From Enterococcus_K sp051713825 (lineage in GTDB: Bacteria > Bacillota > Bacilli > Lactobacillales > Enterococcaceae): DNA of 64,000 nucleotides. Positions 7,501-16,958 of this stretch are shown in pieces. The stretch lies in NCBI RefSeq assembly GCF_051713825.1, contig NZ_JBIOQR010000001.1, forward strand, positions 3,224,001-3,288,000. Direction: 5' to 3'. Both the position numbers and the translations under genes were made by a program. How positions within the stretch are numbered: position 1 is the first letter of the stretch; each line of letters opens with the position of its first letter. The notes below the pieces were generated by a model. It had not been told where the DNA came from. It worked only from the letters and a program-made list of their open reading frames with translations, and did not search any database.

Positions 7501-9174
7501 CTAATGAGTCGATTCAAAAGTAATGTTTACTTCTATCTCCGCTTTTTGCTCTAATTCATAACTAGCTTGAATCAAATAGGCCGTTTTCGTCTGTGCATCA
7601 TGACTTGGATACTCGACTGCTAGGATAGTAAGTTTGTCCGTCTCAAAGGCTAAACAACAGGTACTTTCTGCTGTCGTAAGCGTTACACTACACTGATTTA
7701 TTTGCGGTTCATAAAAGGTAACGAAGTTTTCAACCAAATGATTCTTTTTGTGAGAAAATTCGAAATAGTCAACTATTCGGCTTTTGTTTTTAGAAAGCTC
7801 ACACTCGATCTTTCGGATGTATTTGTTTACTCCGGCTTCTTTAGGATAAACCTCGCTTATTTCCATTTCTAAGTGACTATCCTCTTGAAAGACTTGATGG
7901 GCTCGATAATTTCCCGCTCGTTGGTATTGTCCATTAATTACAGGGACTGAATGCCCTTTTGAACTAGTAACCAAAAATTCGTATCGTTCTTCTTGAAAAT
8001 AGCTTTTTACATACTCTCCTGCGCCCAAATCTGTTAAAAAAATTGTTTGATTCATTCCAGCAATCAGATGACCGACATCATTATGATTATGACTTTCTTC
8101 ATTCGACCCAGCTTTTGCCGCAAGAAAACATTGGCTCTGTGAATCGCGAACAAATAACCACTGAGCATCCTGCAAATAAGTAACACCTTCTGACAAACTA
8201 TCTCCTATTTTTTCTTTTGCCCAATGAACATTTCGCATAATGTGAGCAAACCGGTAACAATGGTCATCATCTAAGTGGTTAGGTGTGACAACTGGCGGGA
8301 TCGGTACGCCTAAGTGCTCCTTGCAAAAGGTTAACAATCCTGTCGGCAATAGGCTTTGCGTATAGTCGGAGAATAACACAAACTGCTTATTTGTTAACAT
8401 TACTGCATGAGGAAAGCTTGCAATCCGTTTGATTTTGGACCCTGTGAGATAATGACTATCTCCTAATATTCGCTTATATAACTCTGCAAAATAGATGTAA
8501 TAACCAAACCCATATGCCCAGTAACCGACTCCTTCTAGGCAAGCACCATCCTCTTGAAAACTATCTAAATACGTTTGCATGCAAAGAGCTACTTTCCCCA
8601 AAATCTCCTGTTGAAAAGAAGAATTTTTCTCTAACTGATATAACGCCGCCATTCCGATTGAGCCTGCTACTACCGCACTCCAATTATTCCCACTTGTTTC
8701 CCAGAACCAAGTTTGTGATAGAAAAGGTTGGAAAATTCGCTTGTCAATTTCATAATCAATACGATGTAAGAGCCATGGATCAAACCTGTGTCCGAGTAAA
8801 TGCTTGATTTCACTTAGTGCTTGCCCTGTTTCTGCAGCAAATAAATCAACACATGGTGTTGCTTGGTTAAACAAGGTCTTCACTTGTGTCGGAAGATGAG
8901 CCGGAACCGCCCATGTAAACTCATTACAGATTTCCCATATCACATCACTTAATACATTTAGTGTCGCAGGGTCTTCATTGTCATAAGCGGCTAGAGCTAA
9001 CGTTGCTAGTTGGCGACGTCGAGCAAAATACTCCTTTTCAAAGGTTTTCCGATTTCCTGTATCAACATAACTAATATATCCTTTGTAGTGAAGAGGCTGG
9101 ACGATTTTTTGTTGAACATAGTTCTGTGCTGCTTCTTGAATTTCTTGCTTTAGAGGCGCAACAAATGAACTCAT
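7501..9174 (-). CDS. Heparinase II/III-family polysaccharide lyase-like protein
   Basis: 557 residues. The N-terminal half is an alpha/alpha toroid-like region rich in aromatic residues (FWETSGNNWSAVVAGSIGMA, with the Asn-Trp often seen in this family). The C-terminal half is the beta-sandwich of the Heparinase_II_III domain, with EESHNHNDVGHLIA around residue 367 (conserved His/Asn/Asp) and SSKGHSVPVINGQYQ. Such enzymes cleave uronic acid-containing glycans by beta-elimination. No signal peptide is visible, so it would act on imported oligosaccharides. The ATG overlaps the YesL-like stop by four bases (ATGA). Substrate is not predictable from the sequence. Confidence 0.85.
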   Translation of the reverse strand: MSSFVAPLKQEIQEAAQNYVQQKIVQPLHYKGYISYVDTGNRKTFEKEYFARRRQLATLALAAYDNEDPATLNVLSDVIWEICNEFTWAVPAHLPTQVKTLFNQATPCVDLFAAETGQALSEIKHLLGHRFDPWLLHRIDYEIDKRIFQPFLSQTWFWETSGNNWSAVVAGSIGMAALYQLEKNSSFQQEILGKVALCMQTYLDSFQEDGACLEGVGYWAYGFGYYIYFAELYKRILGDSHYLTGSKIKRIASFPHAVMLTNKQFVLFSDYTQSLLPTGLLTFCKEHLGVPIPPVVTPNHLDDDHCYRFAHIMRNVHWAKEKIGDSLSEGVTYLQDAQWLFVRDSQSQCFLAAKAGSNEESHNHNDVGHLIAGMNQTIFLTDLGAGEYVKSYFQEERYEFLVTSSKGHSVPVINGQYQRAGNYRAHQVFQEDSHLEMEISEVYPKEAGVNKYIRKIECELSKNKSRIVDYFEFSHKKNHLVENFVTFYEPQINQCSVTLTTAESTCCLAFETDKLTILAVEYPSHDAQTKTAYLIQASYELEQKAEIEVNITFESTH

Positions 9175-9809
9175 ATAGCGGCTCCTTTCTCATATTGGAT
9201 AAAAATTGGAAATAATTGTTTACAAACAAAAAAGGCAACTGTTGAAAAACCGACAAGTAAGAATAATAAAGTTCCTAGTGCGAAACAGAAGGTATTCCAA
9301 GTCAAAAATAACCCATACATTCCTATACACCCCACTACAAGAAGCGTTCTCTGCCAATTTAACGCAGCAATCTGTAAAGAAGTCTTCATCGAATGAATCA
9401 GTCCATCTTCATAGCGAGCGTTATACGGAAACAAGAACAAGAATAAAATACTCATGATTGCCAACAAGACAACTAGACTAACTGCTCCAATAAACACACT
9501 ACTGTTCTGTAAATAACTTAGGCAATAACTACTGGTTAGAACAAGCCCTGAACAAATAAACAATACCCCAGTCAATTGGAGCCCTCGTTTTATATTTTCT
9601 TTAAAAGCGCTCAGATAATGTGTTACAATCATGCCTGAATCCTCATTCATCGCCAGCTTCATGGCAACTGTATTAAGTGCAAGCAAGCTTGGGCCAATGG
9701 TAACTATAGGCAGACTTGTGACAATAAATAGGACATTTAACCAAAATAAATCAATCACTTTTGCTAAAAAGAGAGACATCTTACTTTGCGGATTAAAAAA
9801 TAATTTCAT
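9171..9809 (-). CDS. YesL-like membrane protein (DUF624)
   Basis: 212 residues with about five hydrophobic membrane segments. The start KLFFNPQSKMSLFLAKVIDLFWLN and the following SLPIVTIGPSLLAL are characteristic of the YesL/DUF624 family. These proteins are nearly always encoded beside YesM/YesN two-component systems and LplB/YtcP-type ABC permeases in polysaccharide loci; their function is unknown, and a role with the sensor or transporter is inferred. The gene lies 11 bases downstream of the second permease gene and overlaps the lyase gene. Confidence 0.88.
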   Translation of the reverse strand: MKLFFNPQSKMSLFLAKVIDLFWLNVLFIVTSLPIVTIGPSLLALNTVAMKLAMNEDSGMIVTHYLSAFKENIKRGLQLTGVLFICSGLVLTSSYCLSYLQNSSVFIGAVSLVVLLAIMSILFLFLFPYNARYEDGLIHSMKTSLQIAALNWQRTLLVVGCIGMYGLFLTWNTFCFALGTLLFLLVGFSTVAFFVCKQLFPIFIQYEKGAAI

Positions 9810-9820
9810 CGTAAATACTC

Positions 9821-10708
9821 CTATCCTTTAACAGAACCGACCATGACCCCTTTTACAAAGTACTTTTGCAAGAAAGGGTAAATACAGAGAATTGGTAACG
9901 TAGATAACACAATAGCGGCATACTTGATTGTTTCTGCAAATGTATTAATATTTTCAGGATCTGCTCCGTCATTTAGCATGTTACTATTTGCCAACAACAC
10001 CGCACGCAAGACATTTTGAATCGGTAATAGGGCGTTATCCTTAATGTAAATTGATGCAGCAAACCAGCTATTCCAATGTCCAACACCATAATACAAAAGT
10101 AAAACGGCTAGAGTTGGTTTGATTAAAGGAACAATAATCCTAAACAAGATAGTCATGTCTGTCGCACCATCCATACGAGCTGATTCAAACAAACTCTCAG
10201 GGATAGCATCAATGGCCGATCGACAAATAATCGCGTTATAGATACTCAAACAGCCTGGAATGACCAATGCCCAAATATTGTTGTATAATCCCAGTCCTTT
10301 TTGATTCAAATAACTAGGAATTAGACCCCCACCAAAAAACATGGTGAATAAGAAAAAGGAAACGATAATATTTTTCCACATGACGTTTCTAGCAGCCATA
10401 AAGTACCCACACAAAAGCGTCATAATCATATTCAAAGGTAAGGAAAGAATCAAAATCAAAAAAATATTTTTAAAGCCTCCAGCAATCAACGGATGTGCTA
10501 ATGCTTTTGAAAACGCACCTAAAGTAAGAGGCTTTGGCCATGCAAGAGCACCTCCACTTGCCGTAACCTGTGCACTTGTTGAGAATGAAGCGACCAAAAC
10601 ATACCAGAGTGGATAAAAACAAACAATAATCAAAAATATCATAAACAACGTATTCAACACATCAAACGTCTTGCTTGCTACGCCTTCATTTACTTTCGTT
10701 TTATTCAT
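9821..10708 (-). CDS. Carbohydrate ABC transporter permease (LplC/YtcP type)
   Basis: 295 residues with six predicted membrane segments and the inner-membrane EAA-type loop (ESARMDGATDMTILFRIIVPLIKPTLA) that contacts the ATPase. It belongs to the MalG-like half of the LplB/LplC transporters for oligosaccharides. The partner permease is 15 bases upstream and the binding lipoprotein is encoded separately at 12037. No ATPase gene is in the window; such systems usually share an MsmX/MsmK-like ATPase encoded elsewhere. A good AAAGGAGC ribosome binding site precedes ATG 10708. Confidence 0.93.
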   Translation of the reverse strand: MNKTKVNEGVASKTFDVLNTLFMIFLIIVCFYPLWYVLVASFSTSAQVTASGGALAWPKPLTLGAFSKALAHPLIAGGFKNIFLILILSLPLNMIMTLLCGYFMAARNVMWKNIIVSFFLFTMFFGGGLIPSYLNQKGLGLYNNIWALVIPGCLSIYNAIICRSAIDAIPESLFESARMDGATDMTILFRIIVPLIKPTLAVLLLYYGVGHWNSWFAASIYIKDNALLPIQNVLRAVLLANSNMLNDGADPENINTFAETIKYAAIVLSTLPILCIYPFLQKYFVKGVMVGSVKG

Positions 10709-10723
10709 GCAAATGCTCCTTTC

Positions 10724-11674
10724 TTAGAACAACCCTGAGTCAGTTGTCTTTTTAGCAATTTTATTGGTGACGATAAGAACCAAAATATTCACGATATTGT
10801 TAAATAAGCCAATTGCTGTTGAATAACTAAAATCGGCATTTAATATCCCCATCCGATATACATAAGTGGAGATAACATCAGCCACTTGATAGGTAGAAGG
10901 AGAATAGAGAAGCAAAATCTTCTCAAATCCAACGTTTAGAATCCCACCCATTCGTAAGATAAATAAGATAATAATCGTCGAGCGAATGCCAGGTAAGGTC
11001 ACATGAATCATTTGTTTCAAGCGACCTGCCCCATCGATACGAGCTGCTTCATATTGTTCTTGATCAATTCCTGACAAAGCAGCCAGATAAATGATGGAAT
11101 CCCAACCAATCGTCTGCCAGATACCCGAAATGATATAGATAGGTAAAAAGAGACTTTTATTTGCCAATAAGTTTGTCTGAATAAGGCCAAAATTCCCTAA
11201 AAAGTGACTGATAAATCCATCTGATTGAGTGAATACTTTAATCAAACTACACATAACTACCATCGAGATGAAATAAGGCATATAGGTAACGGTCTGAACA
11301 ACTCGTTTAAACACCTTGTTCTTAATTTCGTTAATCAACAAGGCTAAGAGAATTGGGGCCGGAAACCCAATAATAATACTCCAAATACTGATACGAAATG
11401 TGTTAACAATCACTCGTTTAGCAGATGGATCTGAAAAAAATCGGGTAAAGTTTTCAAGTCCCACCCATTCGCTTCCAGCAATCCCTAGTTGTGGTTTAAA
11501 ATCTTGAAACGCAATTAGGATGCCATACATCGGCTTATAGGCAAACAGAATAAAGTAAATAATAACCGGTAACACCATCAAGTATTTTAATTTGTTCAAT
11601 TTAAAATCTTGTTTGACTCTGTAACTGAAGGATTGTTTCTTTATTGCTTTTTCTGGTACAGCATTTAATAACAT
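10724..11674 (-). CDS. Carbohydrate ABC transporter permease (LplB/YteP type)
   Basis: About 316 residues, six membrane segments, and the conserved loop EQYEAARIDGAGRLKQMIHVTLPG. It is the MalF-like partner of the following permease. I prefer ATG 11674 because AGGAG then lies 8 bases upstream, whereas ATG 11680 would be only 2 bases from it. This is the first gene of a six-gene operon (two permeases, YesL, lyase, GH88, GH3) driven from its own promoter region at 11746-11804. Confidence 0.92.
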   Translation of the reverse strand: MLLNAVPEKAIKKQSFSYRVKQDFKLNKLKYLMVLPVIIYFILFAYKPMYGILIAFQDFKPQLGIAGSEWVGLENFTRFFSDPSAKRVIVNTFRISIWSIIIGFPAPILLALLINEIKNKVFKRVVQTVTYMPYFISMVVMCSLIKVFTQSDGFISHFLGNFGLIQTNLLANKSLFLPIYIISGIWQTIGWDSIIYLAALSGIDQEQYEAARIDGAGRLKQMIHVTLPGIRSTIIILFILRMGGILNVGFEKILLLYSPSTYQVADVISTYVYRMGILNADFSYSTAIGLFNNIVNILVLIVTNKIAKKTTDSGLF

Positions 11675-11745
11675 AATCATGACTCCTCTTCTTCATTTTT
11701 TAACTTCCTTTTTGACCCTGTATTGTCTTTCCATACCTGTATCAT

Positions 11746-11804
11746 ACGAAAACGCTTTCTATTACTGAATAGTAGAATTTTAAGATTATAAGGACAACAT
11801 TAAG
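11746..11804 (-). promoter_or_regulatory. Conserved promoter module C (presumed YesN box plus cre) for the permease operon
   Basis: This is one of three near-identical sites in the locus. Shared blocks on the plus strand are AAAACGCTTTC, GAATAGTA, ATTTTAAGATTATA and ACA...TTAA, at fixed spacing. Read on the minus strand, the GAAAGCGTTTT block fits a CcpA cre site and lies just above a -10-like TATGAT. The upstream block (CCTTATAATCTTAAAAT) is the presumed AraC-type response regulator site. The -35 is poor, as expected for an activated promoter. Confidence 0.7.
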
Positions 11805-11987
11805 CAAATCTTCTTCTCTATTTAAGTAAACCCCGACTAGCTTAGTTTTTTGGTCTCTATCCAACAAATCTTTTCTATCCTTCTCGTTAAAACAAATAAA
11901 AAAGCTATCTCCAAACGGCCTTTTATAGGACTGTCTCTAACACTTAGAACAAGCAAGCCTAGGTTCAATTAGGTCCCGACCTCACTC

Positions 11988-12027
11988 AAAAAGAGCTGTG
12001 CTGAAGATTATTCTTCAGTCACAGCTC
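11988..12027 (-). terminator. Terminator after the sugar-binding lipoprotein gene
   Basis: On the minus strand GAGCTGTG, then ACTGAAG, then a short loop and CTTCAG, CACAGCTC, followed by TTTTT, form a strong intrinsic terminator directly after the lipoprotein stop. It separates that gene from the permease operon, which therefore needs its own promoter (11746). The rest of 11805-11987 holds no gene that I can see. Confidence 0.85.
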
Positions 12028-12036
12028 ATCTATTTT

Positions 12037-13605
12037 CTACCTACTTAGATAACGATCGTAGGCATCTTGATTAATTTTTTGTAAATCCTTAAGACCTAAA
12101 TCATTCATTTCATTAACAAAATCGTCAAATGTATCCAATGAACGATCTCCGGTAATAAAATCATACGTATTTTCTTTTACATAAGAATCCAACGTATCTT
12201 TGATGGTGGCCACTTGTTTTCCTTCCTCTGAGGTAAACGTCAATGGGACATTCAAACGGTGTTCTCTCGCTTCATCATTCTTATTGTACCAAGTAGTTGA
12301 TACAGAAGTTTTTAATGGGTCATCCTCTGCACTAATAGCTGTTGCTTCTACCTTTTGTAAGCCCAATCCTGTGCCACGATTTCCTGTATACAACGTTTTC
12401 GCTTCAAAAATACCCAATTCATTTTTAAAGACTTTATCTGTAAATTTAGGAACGCCGTCAACCATTTTCCATGAATCGCCTTCTTTACCAAAGTTCCAAT
12501 AGTTTGAACCTTTTTCAGTGAATGCAAAATCTAACCATTTAAATGCTTCATCTAAATCTTTTCCTTTACATGACTTAGTAATCACGTATGTCGGAAACTG
12601 AACAGAGCCATCATCAAAGATTGCCGCACTTGGTTTCCCATTTGCTTGATCTGGATAAATTGTTGGGACCCATTCAGCCTTTGTGTTACTTGATTTTGCA
12701 TTTTCATTGAAGACCGTTACCTGTGAAGCGTAAGAATTAGAAATCCCGACTTTATCATTAGCCACCTTTGTTTTTAAGCCTTCATCATCTAACGTCACAA
12801 TATCCGGATCAATATACCCCTTTTGATACATCTTGTTCATCCAAGTCATATACTCTTTCCACTCGGGTTGCGCTTGAGCAAATTGAATCTTTTTATCATC
12901 ATCTAGATAAAATGTTGGGATAGCTGTTCCATATGCCCCAAATGCTCCTGCAAATCCTGGATCCATCTTATCGTATACCCAAGCCATATTTGCGCCATAT
13001 TTATCTTTAAAGGTCTTAAACGTTGTTTCCCATTGCGCGATATTTGTTGGCATAGGCAACTTGTTTTCATCTAACCAATCTTTTCGAATCATTGGCCCAA
13101 TGAACGTTGCAGGCTGTCTCGGATCTCGGAAAAAGCCGAAGCCGTAGTATCGTCCACTATCCGTTTTCATTGCCTTATCAAAATCAGGATTTTCTTGCAA
13201 GAACTTCCAATAGTTTGGTGCCTTTTCTTTCAACATATCTGTTAAGTCGTAAATAACATCATCATCAATATATGATTGCGCGTCATTTCTTACTCCATAA
13301 CAGATGATATCAGGTAAGGTTTTCTCTGACATCATTAAATTAAACGCTTGGACTGAATCTGTTCCCTCAGATGGAAACTGCCAATCCACATCCACACCCG
13401 AAGCCTCTGCCAAGCCTTTATGAAACGGAGATTCGCGCCAGCTTGATACGGTTTGTGAAGGCATAGTAAACGGCGTCCATAAAGTTACACCATCAGCCTT
13501 CTCCGCCCCTTTGTCCTCACTTGAGCTGCCCTTAGAACCACAAGCAGTCAATAACCCCAGACAAGCAAGTGTAGCAAAAGCCAAGGTAAGTTTTTTCTTC
13601 TTCAT
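12037..13605 (-). CDS. Extracellular sugar-binding lipoprotein of ABC transporter
   Basis: About 522 residues. It starts MKKKKLTLAFATLACLGLL and has the lipobox LLTAC, so the Cys is lipidated and the protein tethered outside the membrane. The body is a family 1 solute-binding fold of the long LplA/YtcQ type (CGSKGSSSEDKG linker, then TLWTPFTMPSQTVSSW). I chose ATG 13605 because GGGAGG is 7 bases before it; ATG 13620 would lie in the ribosome binding site. It delivers oligosaccharides to the two permeases at 9821-11674. Transcription starts from its own module at 13649 and ends at 11988. Confidence 0.94.
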   Translation of the reverse strand: MKKKKLTLAFATLACLGLLTACGSKGSSSEDKGAEKADGVTLWTPFTMPSQTVSSWRESPFHKGLAEASGVDVDWQFPSEGTDSVQAFNLMMSEKTLPDIICYGVRNDAQSYIDDDVIYDLTDMLKEKAPNYWKFLQENPDFDKAMKTDSGRYYGFGFFRDPRQPATFIGPMIRKDWLDENKLPMPTNIAQWETTFKTFKDKYGANMAWVYDKMDPGFAGAFGAYGTAIPTFYLDDDKKIQFAQAQPEWKEYMTWMNKMYQKGYIDPDIVTLDDEGLKTKVANDKVGISNSYASQVTVFNENAKSSNTKAEWVPTIYPDQANGKPSAAIFDDGSVQFPTYVITKSCKGKDLDEAFKWLDFAFTEKGSNYWNFGKEGDSWKMVDGVPKFTDKVFKNELGIFEAKTLYTGNRGTGLGLQKVEATAISAEDDPLKTSVSTTWYNKNDEAREHRLNVPLTFTSEEGKQVATIKDTLDSYVKENTYDFITGDRSLDTFDDFVNEMNDLGLKDLQKINQDAYDRYLSR

Positions 13606-13648
13606 TTTTGTTCCTCCCATTTATGCTTTTTGATTACATCATTACTAT

Positions 13649-13707
13649 ACAAAAACGCTTTCAACTTTCGAATAGTACTATTTTAAGATTATAAGGACAA
13701 ATTTAAC
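13649..13707 (-). promoter_or_regulatory. Conserved promoter module B (presumed YesN box plus cre) for the lipoprotein gene
   Basis: The clearest copy of the three-site module. On the minus strand the order is CCTTATAATCTTAAAATAG, then ACTATTC, then the cre-like TGAAAGCGTTTT, then TATAGT as the -10. The spacing to the lipoprotein start is about 40 bases. Conservation over nearly 60 bases with sites A and C, far beyond a core promoter, is what marks it as regulatory. Confidence 0.72.
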
Positions 13708-13800
13708 TTGTTTGATTCCGCTTTCATTCATTGGATAGACTCCCTGCTTATAATTGATGCGCCTAAATTTACTAGTTCTATAGATGGATACTTCTTCTCC

Positions 13801-15081
13801 TCATAAATGGGCACGCCGATACTGCTGAGGGGTCATATGATATTTTTCCTTGAATACCTTGATAAAATACTGTGATGTACGATAACCAACTAGTTTTCCG
13901 ATATCAGAAACCATCAAATTTGAATCCATTAAAAGTTGAGCCGCAGCCTCCATGCGTTTGTTAGCCAAATAAACAGAAAAGTTTTCACCTGTTTCTTGTT
14001 TATATAGTTTTGATAAATAGGCTGGATGGACATAGACTTTGTTGGCCACTACCTCTAATGTTAGGTTTTCACTCAGATTTTTCCCAATGTACTCATTAAC
14101 CCGATCAATGACTCGCTTCACCGAGTTTTTTTCGTTTGCCTGAGTAAACAGCTTCTTAAAATATTCACTGAGCTTCGCTTTAAACAGCTCGGTTTGTGCC
14201 ATTTCTAACAGAATGCCAGGATCAACTGGGATTTGTTGCCCCAATAATACAGGTAAACATTCTAGTAAATAGATCAGTTTTTCTGAACCTTGCGCTTGCT
14301 CATAACCTTCTTCAAATATCTTCAGGTTACGCTCTTCTGTCTTTAATTGTTGCAAGGCAGGAAGGAATAACACCTTTTTCAAATCTTTCTGGCGATAGTT
14401 TTGATTGGCAAAAAAACAATAGAAGACTTGTCTTAATTGATCACTATTTTCAAAAGAAAACGGCTGAGAGACAGTCGCTTTTGGTAACTGATCAACATAC
14501 TCTTTTGGTAGAAAACCAAAAGAGGTCTCTTTAGCGGACCAAATGACTACCGCTTCGCTTGGCTGCACCACTCTCCCTTTTTGTTTAAAGAAAACATACG
14601 ATGTCTCTGGTATGATTTGCGGGTTAACTTCTGGTGTTGCATAAAAACCGACATTTGTAATCAGCCAGTTAAAATGATCAATTAAATGTTCAGGATTTGC
14701 TGGCTTTGATGGACAATGATGCGTTACATATCGTTGTAGAGCTGTTTCTAAATCCAACTTTGTAATTGGTTTTAACAGATAGTCCTCTACACCATAATGA
14801 ATCCCCGTTTGCGCATACTCAAAATCTGAATAGCCTGAAAGAAACATCACATGCGTCTTGGGATAGTCTTGGTGAATCATTTTAATCAAATCAAGGCCAC
14901 TGATACCAGGCATTCGAATATCTGAGATAACCAAATCAATGGCTTTTTCTTGTAAAATTTGTAGTGCTTGTTGAGGTTGACTTGTCGCTAGTACCTCTGT
15001 AAATCCGTAATGTTTCCAGTTGATCAAATGTTGTAAGTATTCGACAATATAAGATTCATCATCTACGATTAAAACGCTCAT
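13801..15081 (-). CDS. YesN-type response regulator, receiver plus AraC DNA-binding domain
   Basis: 426 residues from ATG 15081. The receiver domain starts MSVLIVDDESYIVEYL, with the phosphoacceptor Asp in DLVISDIRMPG and the Lys in DYLLKPI. The C-terminal 100 residues form an AraC-type double helix-turn-helix (NLTLEVVANKVYVHPAYLSK ... YFIKVFKEKYHMTPQQYR). It starts 4 bases after the histidine kinase stop, with AAGGATGGGGG inside the kinase gene as ribosome binding site; longer starts up to 15138 overlap the kinase heavily and are unlikely. It is the likely activator acting on the modules at 11746, 13649 and 21144. Confidence 0.93.
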   Translation of the reverse strand: MSVLIVDDESYIVEYLQHLINWKHYGFTEVLATSQPQQALQILQEKAIDLVISDIRMPGISGLDLIKMIHQDYPKTHVMFLSGYSDFEYAQTGIHYGVEDYLLKPITKLDLETALQRYVTHHCPSKPANPEHLIDHFNWLITNVGFYATPEVNPQIIPETSYVFFKQKGRVVQPSEAVVIWSAKETSFGFLPKEYVDQLPKATVSQPFSFENSDQLRQVFYCFFANQNYRQKDLKKVLFLPALQQLKTEERNLKIFEEGYEQAQGSEKLIYLLECLPVLLGQQIPVDPGILLEMAQTELFKAKLSEYFKKLFTQANEKNSVKRVIDRVNEYIGKNLSENLTLEVVANKVYVHPAYLSKLYKQETGENFSVYLANKRMEAAAQLLMDSNLMVSDIGKLVGYRTSQYFIKVFKEKYHMTPQQYRRAHL

Positions 15082-15085
15082 CTTT

Positions 15086-16831
15086 TTACGTACCCCCATC
15101 CTTAATAATTGGAATCCACATTGAAACAGTCGTTCCATACCCTTTTTGTTTCAGATCACTTTGAATCAACAAGCCACTTTTTACACCATAACGATTGATT
15201 AGACGTTGATGGACATTCCAAAGTCCTACACTACCATCTGTTCTGGGTGTATCCTTACTAATTTGTTCATAAAGCTCCTCAATTCTCTGATTACTCAAGC
15301 CCACTCCATCATCAATGACAGAAATACGATAACCTTCTTCTTCCTGCTCTACTACCAAATTCACTTCATGACTTCCCAAGCGCATCTCTACACCATGGAA
15401 AATAGCATTTTCAACTAAAGGCTGTATGACTAGCTGCATAAATGGCTGTCTCCCTAACGCTTCTGGATAATCAACATAAAAATCGATTTCCTTACGTAAG
15501 GCCAAGATTGTCAAGTAGTTCTCTGCTAAGGTTAACTCTTGCTCAAGCGTTACCTCGGTCGTATTCTTTTTTGTCACATACCGGTAATAGTCAGCCAAAT
15601 GACTCGTCATCATCACTACAGCTTTGGGCGAGGTCTCGGCCATCGACATGATAAACAGCAAGTTATTATAGAGAAAATGAGGATTGATATGTGCTTGTAA
15701 TTGCCGGAATTCAGCAGTCTCTCGCAAAACAGTTTCTTTTTTCAAGCGAATTAATAAACGCTCTGTCTGATCTAGCATCGTGTTGTATTTTAAAAAGACA
15801 TAGTTAAAATCTGAATCGCGTGACATTGGCATTCGTGCCGAATAATCACCCTTCTCAACTGCCGATAAAGCATGAAACATGTTTTGCATATTTCGATAGA
15901 TTTTACTATAAAACAAGGCCAACACCAAAAAGGCTAAGGTCGTCAATAAAGCTAGAATAGACCCTGAGAAAACGACCGTTCGAATCATTCGTTTCGAAAA
16001 GATGCTCGTATCCAAATACGACGTCAACCAAGTCGCTGTTCGTGCATTATATCGTGACAAAACTTGATAATTTTTACCATCTAAACGTAGTTCAACTATA
16101 GCGGGCAAATCGTCCTTAGCAATCAGTGTGTCTATTTTCGCTTGCAGGCTCTTTGGTATTTGATTCACTTGAATAGATTGACCATCCGAAAAAGAAAAAA
16201 ATGTATGGATATCCGCATCATTGTTTGAATCAGCTAACAAGTCATAAATAAAATCCTGCCTTATTTTCCCAGCAATTGCGTAATTAAAACTATTCGTTTG
16301 AAACGTTCGTGCTTGAAATGGTGAAAAATTGACATAGTATAATGACACCCCGTCTACTCGATACCAACCCGATTGATCGACTTCTTTTAGAAAATCAGTT
16401 ATTTTTTTTTGATTCTCATCATTCATTGAATTTGAAAATACATATTGTTGCGCGCTTTGGTAAAAGACCATTGCTGAACCAAGGACCTGAGAAGAGCCTG
16501 CAGCGTTTTGTAAACTAGAGCGCACACGTTCTCGGCCATGAATGACCTCATCCGTCTCATCTGTAGTAGCGATCTTTCGGTAGTTTGCAACGTCCTGATT
16601 TTTTAATAACCCCGCCACGCTGAACTGAATCGATTGAAATGCATTATCCAGACGCTTATCCATATAGTTCAACTGGCGTTCAGCATTGTTTATGACATCG
16701 TTTTCAATTTGTTTGACAGATTGATAACTCATGATGCCAAATGAAACAAATATGACTACAATAAATAAACAGTAAATTAATAATAAATATCGCATGGACA
16801 ATAAACGTTCTTGGTTTTTTTTCTTTCTCAT
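15086..16831 (-). CDS. YesM-type sensor histidine kinase
   Basis: 581 residues. An N-terminal membrane segment (LLLIYCLFIVVIFVSFGIMS), an extracellular domain of about 240 residues, a second membrane segment near residue 285 and a HAMP linker precede the kinase core. The phospho-His lies in AHINPHFLYNNLLFIMSMAE, and the ATPase domain has VENAIFHG and DDGVGLS. The sensed ligand is presumably a glycan fragment, alone or through the lipoprotein. It is co-transcribed with the response regulator from a strong promoter that lacks the regulon module. Confidence 0.93.
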   Translation of the reverse strand: MRKKKNQERLLSMRYLLLIYCLFIVVIFVSFGIMSYQSVKQIENDVINNAERQLNYMDKRLDNAFQSIQFSVAGLLKNQDVANYRKIATTDETDEVIHGRERVRSSLQNAAGSSQVLGSAMVFYQSAQQYVFSNSMNDENQKKITDFLKEVDQSGWYRVDGVSLYYVNFSPFQARTFQTNSFNYAIAGKIRQDFIYDLLADSNNDADIHTFFSFSDGQSIQVNQIPKSLQAKIDTLIAKDDLPAIVELRLDGKNYQVLSRYNARTATWLTSYLDTSIFSKRMIRTVVFSGSILALLTTLAFLVLALFYSKIYRNMQNMFHALSAVEKGDYSARMPMSRDSDFNYVFLKYNTMLDQTERLLIRLKKETVLRETAEFRQLQAHINPHFLYNNLLFIMSMAETSPKAVVMMTSHLADYYRYVTKKNTTEVTLEQELTLAENYLTILALRKEIDFYVDYPEALGRQPFMQLVIQPLVENAIFHGVEMRLGSHEVNLVVEQEEEGYRISVIDDGVGLSNQRIEELYEQISKDTPRTDGSVGLWNVHQRLINRYGVKSGLLIQSDLKQKGYGTTVSMWIPIIKDGGT

Positions 16832-16863
16832 TTTGGCCCCTTCTCTGTAAGTGTAATGCTTTA

Positions 16864-16892
16864 ATTCTACTTTCCAGAGTGCTTAACGTCAA
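16864..16892 (-). promoter_or_regulatory. Promoter of the two-component operon
   Basis: On the minus strand TTGACG (16887-16892) and TAGAAT (16864-16869) are separated by 17 bases, close to the sigma-A consensus. No conserved module of the kind seen at 11746, 13649 and 21144 is present, so the regulator genes look constitutively expressed while the targets are controlled. Confidence 0.75.
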
Positions 16893-16910
16893 GGTTGTCA
16901 CTTATTTAGA

Positions 16911-16950
16911 AAAAAGCTGTAACTATTACTCAGTAGACAGTCACAGCTTT
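16911..16950 (-). terminator. Terminator after the GH42 gene
   Basis: AAAGCTGT and ACAGCTTT pair around a loop with a further ACTGT/AGT-type stem, and the minus strand runs on into TTTTTTC. It ends the lyase-GH42 transcript just before the histidine kinase promoter. Confidence 0.8.
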
Positions 16951-16958
16951 CAAATTAG